A stretch of DNA of 64,000 nt from NCBI RefSeq assembly GCF_021602025.1, contig NZ_BQHW01000002.1, forward strand, positions 62,001-126,000, written 5' to 3'. A program made the position numbers and the translations under genes. This DNA is from Pseudomonas ceruminis (GTDB lineage: Bacteria > Pseudomonadota > Gammaproteobacteria > Pseudomonadales > Pseudomonadaceae). The first letter of the stretch is position 1. Each line of letters opens with the position of its first letter. The notes below the pieces were generated by a model that made no database searches, was not told where the DNA came from, and worked only from the letters and a program-made list of their open reading frames with translations. Shown piece after piece: positions 34,704-43,557 of this stretch.

Positions 34704-35719
34704 TGCTCTCGCCTGTTTCACGTCGCCGCCTGCAACGTTTTCGCCGCAACCGCCGTGGCTGGGTTTCGCTCTGGCTGTTCGCCGGCCTGTTGCTGCTCAG
34801 CCTCGGGGCTGAGCTGGTGGCCAACGACAAGCCCTTGCTGCTGGGCTACAAGGGCGAACTGTATGTGCCTGCGCTCAAGCGCTACAGCGAGCAGCAGTTC
34901 GGCGGCCAGTTGCCGTTCCAGCCGGATTACCGCAGCGCCTATGTGCGGCAATTGATCCAGCGCCAGGGGGGCTGGATGCTGTTCGCGCCCATCCCGTTCA
35001 GCGCCGACACGCCCAACTATGACCTGCTGGTCCCCACCCCCAGCCCACCGAGCAGCAGCAACTGGCTGGGCACCGACGACCAAGGCCGCGACGTGCTGGC
35101 ACGGGTGCTGTATGGCACCCGGGTTTCACTGCTGTTCGCCTTTGCCCTGACCGTGGTCAGCGTCTTCATCGGTGTGGTCGCCGGGGCCCTGCAGGGCTAC
35201 CACGGCGGCTGGGTCGATCTGCTAGGGCAACGGGTGCTGGAGGTGTGGTCCGGTTTGCCGGTGTTGTACCTGCTGATCATCCTCAGCGGCTTCGTCGAAC
35301 CGGACTTCTGGTGGCTGCTGGGCATCATGGCGCTGTTCTCGTGGTTGGCCCTGGTCGATGTGGTGCGCGCCGAGTTCCTGCGTGGGCGCAACCTGGAGTA
35401 CGTCAAGGCCGCCCGCGCGCTGGGCCTGCCGGACACTCAGGTAATGCTGCGGCACATCCTGCCCAACGCGATGAATGCCACGCTGACCTACGTGCCGTTC
35501 ATGCTCACTGGAGCCATTACCACGCTGACAGCGCTCGACTTTCTGGGCTTTGGCATGCCCGCCGGAAGTGCTTCGCTAGGGGAACTGGTGACTCAGGGCA
35601 AGCAACACCTTGAAGCCCCTTGGCTTGGATTCACTGCGTTTTTCACCTTGGCCGTGGTGCTGTCTTTGCTAGTGTTTATCGGCGACGCCTTGCGCGAGGC
35701 ATTCGACCCACGGCGTTAA
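34703..35719 (+). CDS. yejE: YejE-like ABC transporter permease
   Basis: A 338-residue permease of the DppC/OppC class, starting [20 protein letters not shown]. Helix 1 is followed by a long periplasmic stretch, then GTDDQGRDVLARVLYGTRVS, a class signature, and the EAA loop RAEFLRGRNLEYVKAARALG. Its ATG overlaps the yejB stop by one base. No ATPase gene follows; the next gene is hbdH, so the importer must use an ATPase encoded elsewhere. Confidence 0.93.
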   Translation: MLSPVSRRRLQRFRRNRRGWVSLWLFAGLLLLSLGAELVANDKPLLLGYKGELYVPALKRYSEQQFGGQLPFQPDYRSAYVRQLIQRQGGWMLFAPIPFSADTPNYDLLVPTPSPPSSSNWLGTDDQGRDVLARVLYGTRVSLLFAFALTVVSVFIGVVAGALQGYHGGWVDLLGQRVLEVWSGLPVLYLLIILSGFVEPDFWWLLGIMALFSWLALVDVVRAEFLRGRNLEYVKAARALGLPDTQVMLRHILPNAMNATLTYVPFMLTGAITTLTALDFLGFGMPAGSASLGELVTQGKQHLEAPWLGFTAFFTLAVVLSLLVFIGDALREAFDPRR

Positions 35720-35800
35720 GTGGGCTCCAGGCCACAGCTTGCGCACGCACCTGATGCGGTTCCCCCTCTCCGGTCCACGGCATGTCCAAGGAGCTCTCGC

Positions 35801-36571
35801 ATGACCCTTAAAGGCAAGACTGCACTCATCACCGGCTCCACCAGCGGCATCGGCCTGGGCATCGCCCAGGTACTGGCCCGGGCAGGGGCCGATATTCTGC
35901 TCAACGGTTTCGGCGACCCGGCACCCGCCCTGGCCGAGATTGCCGGCCATGGCGTCAAGGCTGCTCACCACCCGGCCGACCTGTCCGATGTGGCGCAGAT
36001 CGAAGCCCTGTTCGCCATGGCCGAGCGCGAGTTCGGCGGCGTCGACATTCTGGTCAACAACGCAGGCATCCAGCACGTGGCGCCCGTCGAGCAGTTTCCC
36101 GTCGAGAGCTGGGACAAGATCATCGCCCTCAACCTCTCCGCGGTGTTCCATGGTACCCGCCTGGCCTTGCCTGGCATGCGGGCGCGCAACTGGGGGCGGA
36201 TCATCAACATTGCCTCGGTGCACGGCTTGGTGGGGTCGACCGGCAAGGCGGCATATGTGGCCGCCAAGCACGGCGTCATTGGCCTGACCAAGGTGGTGGG
36301 CCTGGAAACCGCCACGACGCCCGTCACCTGTAACGCCATCTGCCCCGGGTGGGTACTCACCCCACTGGTGCAGAAGCAGATCGACGAACGTGCTGCCCAG
36401 GGCGGCGACCTGGCGCAAGCGCAGGCGGACTTGCTGGCCGAGAAGCAACCTTCGTTGGCCTTTGTCACGCCTGAGCACCTGGGCGAGCTGGTACTATTCT
36501 TGTGCAGCGAGGCCGCAAGCCAGGTCCGTGGCGCCGCCTGGAACGTCGATGGCGGCTGGCTGGCCCGGTAA
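35801..36571 (+). CDS. hbdH: D-3-hydroxybutyrate dehydrogenase
   Basis: A short-chain dehydrogenase of 256 residues. It has [13 protein letters not shown] near the N-terminus, NNAGIQHV, catalytic Ser and Tyr in NIASVHGLV and YVAAKHG, and the family motif [18 protein letters not shown]. The last is characteristic of 3-hydroxybutyrate dehydrogenases, which oxidise 3-hydroxybutyrate to acetoacetate with NAD. The ATG at 35801 follows AAGGAG with a slightly long spacing. It probably serves polyhydroxybutyrate or ketone-body use. Confidence 0.92.
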   Translation: MTLKGKTALITGSTSGIGLGIAQVLARAGADILLNGFGDPAPALAEIAGHGVKAAHHPADLSDVAQIEALFAMAEREFGGVDILVNNAGIQHVAPVEQFPVESWDKIIALNLSAVFHGTRLALPGMRARNWGRIINIASVHGLVGSTGKAAYVAAKHGVIGLTKVVGLETATTPVTCNAICPGWVLTPLVQKQIDERAAQGGDLAQAQADLLAEKQPSLAFVTPEHLGELVLFLCSEAASQVRGAAWNVDGGWLAR

Positions 36572-36626
36572 CGGGTCGCCAGGGCCTGGCGCTGGTCTTG
36601 CATTCGTTCAACTGCAAGGAGGCCCT

Positions 36627-37106
36627 ATGCGCCCAACCCCAATGTCCGCGATCTTTGCCTTGGCCCTGGCGGTCACTGCGCCAGCCATGGCTGCCAGCCT
36701 GAAGGACGTCGCCCCCTACCCCGAGGCGGAAAAAGGCTTTACCCGCCAGGTCATCCACCTCCCAGCGCAAGCCGATGAGTCTGCCTACAAGCTCGAAATT
36801 CTGGCGGGCAAGACACTGCTGGTCGACTGCAACCTCCAGCGTCTGGGCGGCAGCCTGGAGGAGCGTACGCTCGAAGGCTGGGGCTACAGCTACTACCGAC
36901 TGGACAAGGTCGGTGGCCCGGCCAGCACCCTGATGGGTTGCCTGGACGACAAGAAGACCCCCGCCTTTGTGCCGGTGGTCGGTGAAGGCTTCATGCTGCG
37001 TTATAACAGCAAGCTGCCGGTGGTGGTGTACGTGCCAGAAGATATCGAGGTGCGTTATCGCGTGTGGTCGGCATCGCAGGATGTGCAAAAGGCCAACGTG
37101 GAGTAA
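36627..37106 (+). CDS. eco: ecotin, periplasmic serine-protease inhibitor
   Basis: A 159-residue precursor with a signal peptide ([18 protein letters not shown]). The ecotin core reads [21 protein letters not shown], and the reactive-site loop is [11 protein letters not shown], with Met at P1 as in E. coli ecotin. The protein dimerises and blocks trypsin-fold proteases, including neutrophil elastase, in known species. The ATG at 36627 follows AAGGAGG; longer frames upstream lie over hbdH. Confidence 0.95.
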   Translation: MRPTPMSAIFALALAVTAPAMAASLKDVAPYPEAEKGFTRQVIHLPAQADESAYKLEILAGKTLLVDCNLQRLGGSLEERTLEGWGYSYYRLDKVGGPASTLMGCLDDKKTPAFVPVVGEGFMLRYNSKLPVVVYVPEDIEVRYRVWSASQDVQKANVE

Positions 37107-37222
37107 CGCTCCGGCGACCTGCCATAACCGGGCGCAGGGTGCCTGAGCCGTTGCAGGCCCGCACGGGCGCCGCGCGATCAGGCATAATGCGCCCTTTTTT
37201 TGCCCCGAAACACAGGTGCCCC

Positions 37223-37498
37223 ATGAAAGCGCAAGCCCGCCACATTCTGGTCAAGACCGCCGACGAAGCTGAAAAGCTCAAGCAGCGCATCGCCAACGGT
37301 GAAGCCTTCGACGTGCTGGCCAAGAAGTTCTCCACCTGCCCGTCAGGCAAGCGTGGCGGCGACTTGGGCGAGGTGCGCCCGGGGCAACTGGTGGGTGCGA
37401 TCGATCAGGTGATCTTCAAAAAGGCCCTGCGTGTGGTGCACGGGCCGATCAAGAGCAAGTTCGGGTATCACCTGGTGCAGACGTTCTATCGCGATTGA
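37223..37498 (+). CDS. ppiC: PpiC-type parvulin, second copy (91 aa)
   Basis: A single-domain peptidyl-prolyl isomerase beginning MKAQARHILVKTADEAEKL, with FSTCPSGKRGGDLGEVRPGQ and a C-terminus FGYHLVQTFYRD. It is clearly related to the 31428 copy but differs at many positions, for instance EVRPGQLV instead of SFGPGQMV. It has no signal peptide. A probable -10 box (CATAAT, near 37183) lies about 40 bp upstream, so it likely has its own promoter. Confidence 0.95.
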   Translation: MKAQARHILVKTADEAEKLKQRIANGEAFDVLAKKFSTCPSGKRGGDLGEVRPGQLVGAIDQVIFKKALRVVHGPIKSKFGYHLVQTFYRD

Positions 37499-37516
37499 TT
37501 GATAGCGGCGCGCCAC

Positions 37517-37532
37517 CTGGCATTTTTGCCAG
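37517..37532. terminator. short hairpin after the second parvulin gene
   Basis: CTGGCA and TGCCAG flank a TTTT loop, 18 bp after the stop. The stem is only 6 bp and no T-run follows, so it is a weak terminator at best. Confidence 0.35.
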
Positions 37533-37636
37533 TTGCCGTACTGCGCGTATTTAACTACAACGCATACAGGGCCGGAGCGGCGCCCATCGGCGTATCCAGG
37601 TAGTGGCCGGGTTCAAACGGACACGGAGACCTGCCA

Positions 37637-39958
37637 ATGCGTTACACCCCTCTGATTGCTATCGCCGCCCTGCCCTTGCTCACCCTTCCATTGCCCAGCC
37701 ATGGGCAGAACCTGACAGTGTCCGCCGGCGACACCTTGGGCGCTGTTTCGCAAACCCCGGCCGTCGACGACTTCACCATGACCGGGGGTACGGTCCAGTC
37801 GCTGAACCAGGGTGAGGGCTACGACACCTTCAACATGTCGGGCGGGCACATCATCGGCGCCTTCGAGGATGGCGACCGGGCCATTTTCAGCGGCGGCCGC
37901 ATTGGCAGGGTGGACCTCAAGCTGGCCGACAACTACTTTGAAATGTCCCAGGACACCGCTGTCGAAACACGCATCGATGGCAACCTGGTGAGTGGTTTCG
38001 GCAATGACACCCTCATCCTTCGTGGCGGCACCATTGGGGGCAACATCAGCACCAGCGGTGGCGTGGATAACATCACCATCAGTGGCGGCAGCCTACGCGG
38101 CAATGTCCTGGCCAGCGCAGGCGATGATGTATTCAACTGGTCTGGCGGCACCCTCGGCGGCCGGGTCGACATGGGGCTGGGCAACGATCAGGCGAACATC
38201 AGCAATCTGGATACCGACACCCTCACCATTGTCCTGGACGGTGGCGACGGCAATGACAGCTTGCGCTTTGCCAACAGCCAGGTGCTCGGCGGTACCCTTT
38301 ACCGCAACTGGGAGGCGATCAGCCTGGCCGACAACAGCCGCCTCACGCTCGATGACACGCTTACCCTGGGCGACAGCAACAGTGGCACCGGCACGTTGAA
38401 CCTGGATGCCAGCAGCGTGCTGTTGTCCCGCCAGGGTACGGTAACGGCGTTCAACCCGTCGCAGCCTACGATGGTCATCAACGCCGGTATGCTCGACCTG
38501 AGTGGTGGTAACGATGCCCAGGGCCGCCTGGTCATCAACGGCAACTACCAAGGCAACGACGGCGTGCTACGGGTGAACAGCGTGCTGGCCGGGGACAACG
38601 CCCCTTCGGACCGTCTGGTGGTCAGCCAAGGCACGCTCAGCGGCCGCACCCAACTGCTGGTCAACAACCTGGGCGGTGCCGGCGCTGCCACGCCGCAAAA
38701 CGGCATCCAGGTCGTCGAGGCCCGCGACGGCGCTACCAGCACTGCAACCGCGTTCGTCCAGACCCAGACACTGTCTGCGGGTGCCTTCGATTACCGGCTG
38801 TTCAAGGGGGGCGTGACCGCAGGCTCGGAGAACAGCTGGTTCCTGCGCTCCACCCTGGTCGCAGCCCCGCCCCCTGCAGCGCAAACGCCACCGGTTGAAG
38901 AAGGTACACCGGGGGTGGCACCGGCCATCACGCCCCCGGTGGCAGCCCCTGCGCCTGGCCAGGCCGAACTGCCTGCGCCGGTGGCCGGAGAAAGCGCGCC
39001 CCTGTATCGCCCCGAAGTGCCAGTGTACGCCGCCGCGCCGCGCGGCGCGGCGATCATCGCCCGCCAGGCGCTGGGCACTTTCCACCAGCGCCAAGGGGAT
39101 CAGCAGTTGCTCAGCGGCCAGGGCGGCGTTCCTGCCGCCTGGGGGCAAGCGTACGGCGGTGGGCTGCGCCAGCAATGGAGCGGTACGGTCAGCCCGCGCC
39201 TGGAGGGCGATGTGTATGGTTTCAAGGTTGGCCAAGACCTGTATGCGCACGTCGGCGACAACGGCTACCGACAGCAGATGGGGGTGTACGTCAGCCATAG
39301 CCGCCTGGACGCTGATGTCAAAGGCTTTGCCCTGGCGGTCGAAGACCGCAGCGTGGGTGACCTCAAGCTCGACGGCGACAGCGCGGGGGCCTACTGGACG
39401 CTGGTCGGTCCGCAACAGGCATACCTTGATGCCGTGGTGCAATACACCGCGCTCGATGGCCGTGCACGCTCCGATCGCGGTGACAAGCTGAACATCGACG
39501 GCCACGCCTGGACCGCGTCGCTGGAAGCCGGCTATCCGATCCAGGTGGCCGAGCGCTGGAGCGTGGAACCGCAGGCGCAACTGGTCGCTCAGAAGGTCTC
39601 GCTGGACAGTGCCAGCGACAGTGTCTCGCGTATTTCATACGACGCCCAGGTCGAACTGACCGGGCGGCTGGGCGTGCGCCTGGAGGGCGCCTTCAGCGGC
39701 AGCGGCGGCCGCCTGCTGCAACCCTACGCCCAGCTCAACCTGTGGCATGGCGACGGCGGCAGGGACACCCTGGTGTTCGATAACGTGGACAAGGTCAAGA
39801 CTGACTACCGCTACACCTCGGTACAGCTCGAAACAGGTGTGGTTGCCCAAGTGAACCAGGCCTTGAGCCTGCACGGCGGCGTGCAGTACTCAAGCAACTT
39901 GGACAGCCGCCAGCAGCAAGCCAGTGGCGTGAACCTGGGCGTACGCTGGCAGTTCTAG
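37637..39958 (+). CDS. type Va autotransporter with glycine-rich repeat passenger
   Basis: A 773-residue protein. Residues 1-23 are a signal peptide. The passenger (about 25-405) is a beta-helix-like array with repeated Ser/Gly-Gly turns: MSGGHIIG, FSGGRIGR, LRGGTIGG, ISGGSLRG and WSGGTLGG. A Pro-rich linker spans about 409-454. The C-terminal 290 or so residues form an outer-membrane beta-barrel ending GVRWQF, with the terminal Phe required for barrel assembly. It should be displayed or released at the cell surface. No protease or adhesin motif is visible. GGAGA precedes the ATG at 37637. Confidence 0.88.
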   Translation: MRYTPLIAIAALPLLTLPLPSHGQNLTVSAGDTLGAVSQTPAVDDFTMTGGTVQSLNQGEGYDTFNMSGGHIIGAFEDGDRAIFSGGRIGRVDLKLADNYFEMSQDTAVETRIDGNLVSGFGNDTLILRGGTIGGNISTSGGVDNITISGGSLRGNVLASAGDDVFNWSGGTLGGRVDMGLGNDQANISNLDTDTLTIVLDGGDGNDSLRFANSQVLGGTLYRNWEAISLADNSRLTLDDTLTLGDSNSGTGTLNLDASSVLLSRQGTVTAFNPSQPTMVINAGMLDLSGGNDAQGRLVINGNYQGNDGVLRVNSVLAGDNAPSDRLVVSQGTLSGRTQLLVNNLGGAGAATPQNGIQVVEARDGATSTATAFVQTQTLSAGAFDYRLFKGGVTAGSENSWFLRSTLVAAPPPAAQTPPVEEGTPGVAPAITPPVAAPAPGQAELPAPVAGESAPLYRPEVPVYAAAPRGAAIIARQALGTFHQRQGDQQLLSGQGGVPAAWGQAYGGGLRQQWSGTVSPRLEGDVYGFKVGQDLYAHVGDNGYRQQMGVYVSHSRLDADVKGFALAVEDRSVGDLKLDGDSAGAYWTLVGPQQAYLDAVVQYTALDGRARSDRGDKLNIDGHAWTASLEAGYPIQVAERWSVEPQAQLVAQKVSLDSASDSVSRISYDAQVELTGRLGVRLEGAFSGSGGRLLQPYAQLNLWHGDGGRDTLVFDNVDKVKTDYRYTSVQLETGVVAQVNQALSLHGGVQYSSNLDSRQQQASGVNLGVRWQF

Positions 39959-40578
39959 CGACGTGCCGCCAGCAAGCCCAGGCCTGCACAACCGAGCAAC
40001 CCGGCGCTGACGCGGTTGAACAGCCGGCGCGGCGCGGGCTGGTTGAACCAGCGCTGCAGATAGGTGCCAAGGCCGGCGTAGAGGGCGATCGCCGCCCATT
40101 CCAGCAACAGGAACAGCACCCCCAGCCAGAGGAACTGCTCGCTCACCGGGGTGGCGCTGCCCACCGACACGAACTGCGGCAGGAAGGCCGTGAAAATCAG
40201 GATGGCCTTCGGGTTGCCCGCCGCCACCCAGAACTCCTGCCGGGCCAAGCGCCAGGTGCCACGCGGGTGATCGCTCGCCACCACGGCCTCGCCCACCGGG
40301 GCGCGCCACAGTTGCCAGGCGATGTAGAACAGGTACGCCGCGCCGACCACCTTGATCACCAGGAACAGGTATTCGCTGGTGTGCAGCACCACCGCCAGGC
40401 CCATCGCCGCCAGGGCGATCATGCCGCTGAAGGCGATGATGCGCCCCCCGCCAGCCACGCACGCGGTACGCAAGCCATAACGGCTGGCGTTATGCAGCGA
40501 CAGCAGGTTGTTGGGCCCCGGCGCCATGTTCAGGGCAAAACAGGCGGGGATGAATAGCAACAGGCTCGACAGGTCCAT
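39955..40578 (-). CDS. LysE-family amino-acid exporter (207 aa)
   Basis: A six-helix LysE/RhtB exporter. It starts MDLSSLLLFIPACFALNMAPG with the family's PGPNNLL motif, then VVGAAYLFYIAWQLW. The last 4 bp overlap the autotransporter stop, tail to tail. It diverges from an AraC-type regulator across 131 bp, so that regulator may control it. Substrate unknown; likely an amino acid or related metabolite. Confidence 0.9.
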   Translation of the reverse strand: MDLSSLLLFIPACFALNMAPGPNNLLSLHNASRYGLRTACVAGGGRIIAFSGMIALAAMGLAVVLHTSEYLFLVIKVVGAAYLFYIAWQLWRAPVGEAVVASDHPRGTWRLARQEFWVAAGNPKAILIFTAFLPQFVSVGSATPVSEQFLWLGVLFLLLEWAAIALYAGLGTYLQRWFNQPAPRRLFNRVSAGLLGCAGLGLLAARR

Positions 40579-40709
40579 TTTGTTCTCCAGGAAATCTGCC
40601 GCTACTGTCGATGCCTGAGCACGGTGCGGTCAAGGTACAGCCGCGGGTAAAAACTGTACGGTCAGGCGCCCTGCACTGCTAAGCTTGCGGCCTTGCCGAG
40701 GACTTCTGC

Positions 40710-41525
40710 ATGCCCAGTACCCGCTCCCAACTCTGGCGTGACCCCGCATTGCCCTGGGTCGAGAGCCGGCGTGCCTGCCATAGCCGTGCCTGCTATAAAG
40801 CGCACAGCCACCCGACCTTTTCCATCGGGGCAGTGGATGCCGGGCACAGCCGCTTTAGCGGTGCAAGCGGCGGGCCGCAGCGCCTGACGCCCGGCACCTT
40901 GGTGCTGGTGCCGGCGCGTCGCGTCCACGCCTGCAACCCCGAACCCGGCCAGGCGTGGAGTTACCAGATGCTGCATGTAGGGGCCGACTGGCTGGCGCGC
41001 TTGCGGCTGGAGTCGGGGCTGAAGGCGGCCGAGCCCGGCGCCCCCGCACGTATCAGCGGCGCACCGGCGCTTTATCGGGCGTTTTGTGCGCTCAATGCAC
41101 TGCTGTTTTCCGCGGCTGACAACACCGAAAAGGAAGCTGCGGTCGTGGCGTTCATGGGTGATCATGACTTTTCGGTACATCCTGCACTGGCCGCGGCCCC
41201 TGCCCCGACGCTGGCAATGCCGACGCTGCGGGGCCTGATTGAGCGCATCGAGACCGAGCAGCCCGAGCCGCTGGGCCTGGAAACCCTGGCCGAACAGGCG
41301 GGTCTGGGCCGTTATCAGTTGATCCGGGCGTTTCGCGCCGCCACCGGGCTTACACCCCATGCCTATCTGGTCAACGCCCGGGTCAATCGAGGGCGCATAC
41401 TGCTGCGTGAAGGGTTGGCACTGGCTGAGGTGGCCTACCAGCTGGGCTTTGCCGACCAGAGCCATTTCCAGCGGGTGTTCAAGGCGCATGTGGGCGTGAC
41501 GCCAGGGCAATACCGGCTGGGCTGA
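40710..41525 (+). CDS. AraC-family transcriptional regulator
   Basis: A 271-residue regulator. The N-terminal cupin-like half (HSHPTFSIGAVDAGHS, LTPGTLVLVPARRVHACNP) is of the type that senses a ligand. The C-terminal domain has two helix-turn-helix motifs (LAEQAGLGRYQLIRAFRAATG; LAEVAYQLGFADQSHFQRVFK). It lies between two LysE-type exporters, divergent to one and 77 bp upstream of the other. This strongly suggests it controls one or both in response to their substrate. Confidence 0.9.
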   Translation: MPSTRSQLWRDPALPWVESRRACHSRACYKAHSHPTFSIGAVDAGHSRFSGASGGPQRLTPGTLVLVPARRVHACNPEPGQAWSYQMLHVGADWLARLRLESGLKAAEPGAPARISGAPALYRAFCALNALLFSAADNTEKEAAVVAFMGDHDFSVHPALAAAPAPTLAMPTLRGLIERIETEQPEPLGLETLAEQAGLGRYQLIRAFRAATGLTPHAYLVNARVNRGRILLREGLALAEVAYQLGFADQSHFQRVFKAHVGVTPGQYRLG

Positions 41526-41602
41526 CACCACTGCAATTTTCTTCAATACGTCACGTCGGGCCGCCACCACACTGCCGCTTTCCCCGTTGAGAAAGCCTAC
41601 CC

Positions 41603-42217
41603 ATGGAGCAGTTCCTGATCGTCGCCCTCGCCCACTTCCTTGCCTTGCTCTCGCCGGGTCCGGACTTCTTTCTGGTCGCCCGCACCTCGGTCAATGCCGG
41701 GTGGCGGATCGCCAGCGGTGCCTGCCTGGGCATTGCCCTGGCCAATGGCGTGTTCATCGCGGTGGCCTTCGCGGGCCTGGCCATCCTGCGTGAAGGCAGC
41801 ACCTTGTTCATCAGCTTGCAACTGGCCGGTGCAGCCTACCTGCTGTACATCGGCACGCTGTTCGTACGCCATGCCGGCCAGACCGAGCTGGCCGCAGTGC
41901 ATACGCACCGGGCAACCACCAGTTGGTGGCGTGGCCTGGGCATGGGGTTGGTGTCGGGTATCCTCAACCCGAAAAACGCGCTGTTCTATGCCAGCCTCGC
42001 CAGCATGGTCGCCAGCAGCAGCGCCGGCTGGAAGTGGCTGTATAGCGCGTGGATGTTCGCGGTCGTGCTGCTATGGGACTTGCTGGTCGCTGTGGCCATC
42101 GGCAACCAGCGCGTGCTGCGGCGCTTCGCGCGCGCCCTGCCCTGGCTGGAACGGGCTTCAGGGATCATGCTTGTTGCCCTGGCCGTTGCGCTGCTGGTGC
42201 ATCTGCTGCGGGGCTGA
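41603..42217 (+). CDS. LysE/RhtB-family exporter (204 aa)
   Basis: The start MEQFLIVALAHFLALLSPGPD carries the PGPDFFLV signature of RhtB-type amino-acid exporters. LAGAAYLLYIGTLFVRH and GILNPKNALFY follow. Six hydrophobic helices fit the family length. It follows the AraC regulator by 77 bp. Its last 53 bp overlap the convergent phosphatase gene. Confidence 0.9.
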   Translation: MEQFLIVALAHFLALLSPGPDFFLVARTSVNAGWRIASGACLGIALANGVFIAVAFAGLAILREGSTLFISLQLAGAAYLLYIGTLFVRHAGQTELAAVHTHRATTSWWRGLGMGLVSGILNPKNALFYASLASMVASSSAGWKWLYSAWMFAVVLLWDLLVAVAIGNQRVLRRFARALPWLERASGIMLVALAVALLVHLLRG

Positions 42218-42890
42218 CCAGCGTCAGGCTGGCCAGGTCCATCAGGCTGAAACAGCCGCTGGCCCAGCCGCCGGTGTCCAGGTGCCAGACATTACCCAAC
42301 TGCCTGGCCTGCAACACGGGCGTGTGCCCAACCAGCAAGGCCCTGAGCCCATCGACGGGCGTTGTGTCAGCGTCCTTGAGGCGCTGCCGTGACCACTGGC
42401 ACACCTCGCGCACGTGGGGGTCGTCATCGAACAGGAGGCTATCGCGCAACGTGGGCCAGTCAGTGAACGGGCTGTCGGCATGCAGCAGGCCCACCGCACC
42501 CGCCGCTGTCTGCACCTCTATGGCAATCGGCAACTGCAAAAACTGCTCGACGAACACTTCCTGCTCCGATCGGGGTTTGTCGAGAAACCAGCCACCGCCC
42601 GCAGCACGGTACATGTCCAGGTCCAGGCGCCCGCCACGCAGGTAAGTGATCGCCAGCGCCTCATGGTTGCCCTGCACGGCGTGAAACCAGGGCTTGGCGA
42701 GCCATGTAAGCGCGTCTTCACTGTGCGGCCCGCGGTCGACCAGGTCTCCGACGCTGAACAGCCGGTCCACTTCCGGGTTGAACGCCACATCGGCCAGGTA
42801 CTGCTCCAGGCGCCGAAAATGCCCGTGGATATCACCCACGGCCAGGTCACGCCCCTTGCTGTTGGCGGCTACCCGCCGAAACCGGCTCAT
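42165..42890 (-). CDS. calcineurin-like metallophosphatase (Ser/Thr or diadenosine phosphatase type)
   Basis: A 241-residue phosphatase. The metal-site signatures are GDIHGHFRRLEQYL, GDLVDRGPHSEDAL and GNHEALAITYL, with later histidines in LLHADSP and LLVGHTPV. This set fits the PrpA/ApaH branch. I chose the ATG at 42890 (MSRFRR), with AGAGGAAG upstream. Its 3' end overlaps the convergent exporter by 53 bp. The substrate is undetermined. Confidence 0.9.
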   Translation of the reverse strand: MSRFRRVAANSKGRDLAVGDIHGHFRRLEQYLADVAFNPEVDRLFSVGDLVDRGPHSEDALTWLAKPWFHAVQGNHEALAITYLRGGRLDLDMYRAAGGGWFLDKPRSEQEVFVEQFLQLPIAIEVQTAAGAVGLLHADSPFTDWPTLRDSLLFDDDPHVREVCQWSRQRLKDADTTPVDGLRALLVGHTPVLQARQLGNVWHLDTGGWASGCFSLMDLASLTLVSPAADAPAAQRPGQQA

Positions 42891-42963
42891 TACAATCTTC
42901 CTCTGTCGCAGCCCCTTGGCAGGCGTAAAATGGAGCGACCGCAGCCCGCCCCGGAGGTGCATC

Positions 42964-43479
42964 ATGCGTATCGCTCTCGTCGGTGCCGTGCTCATGGCGC
43001 TATCAGTCAACAGCATGGCACAAGGCACCCCTGCTGCGCAGGTCGAGGTGCGTTTCAACCATCCGGAAAAATTTCGCGACGCGAGCCTGGACAGCGCAGG
43101 CTACGAGCGCGGCGCCGACAGCTACGTCATGACGACGCTCACCCAGTACCTGCAGAAACTTGGCCTGCGCTATCTGCAACCCGGCCAGCAACTGGTCATC
43201 GACATCAGTGACATCGACCTGGCCGGCCGCTTCGAGCCCTGGCACAGCCGCGCCTACGACGTGCGCTTCATGCGCGATATCACCTGGCCGAGCATCGACC
43301 TGAGCTACACCCTGAGCCAGCCCGGCAAACCCGACCAGCAGGCCAAGGAGCGGGTGAGCGACAAGATGTACCTGAGCCGCCCTGGCCGCAGTGCCAGCAA
43401 CAGTGACCGCCTGTACGCCGAGAAAGCCATGCTCGATGACTGGTTCCGCCAGCGTTTCGCTGCCCACCCGGCTTCGTGA
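42964..43479 (+). CDS. DUF3016-family secreted protein
   Basis: A 171-residue protein with a signal peptide (RIALVGAVLMALSVNSMAQG) and the body VEVRFNHPEKFRDASLD, ending DWFRQRFAAHPAS. This matches the DUF3016 family of proteobacterial periplasmic proteins of unknown function. GGAGG lies 9 nt upstream of the ATG at 42964. It diverges from the phosphatase gene. Confidence 0.85.
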   Translation: MRIALVGAVLMALSVNSMAQGTPAAQVEVRFNHPEKFRDASLDSAGYERGADSYVMTTLTQYLQKLGLRYLQPGQQLVIDISDIDLAGRFEPWHSRAYDVRFMRDITWPSIDLSYTLSQPGKPDQQAKERVSDKMYLSRPGRSASNSDRLYAEKAMLDDWFRQRFAAHPAS

Positions 43480-43490
43480 ATTACCCTTCA

Positions 43491-43542
43491 CTGGTACAGG
43501 CTAACGTGCCGGTAGTATGCTCGGGCCTTCGACCTGTACCAG
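43491..43542. repeat. 10-bp inverted repeat around a probable promoter
   Basis: CTGGTACAGG (43491-43500) and CCTGTACCAG (43533-43542) are perfect inverted copies separated by 32 bp. The second arm overlaps the approach to the ribosome site of the amidohydrolase gene. It could be an operator pair or a transcript hairpin that hides the ribosome site. Confidence 0.55.
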
Positions 43543-43557
43543 GGAAGGGACGCATTG

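Noticed and set aside
42165-42217. 53-bp overlap of the exporter and phosphatase genes as a sign of a frameshift
   Set aside because: Both proteins have normal family lengths and complete motifs; convergent overlaps like this occur elsewhere in the window (59503-59541).
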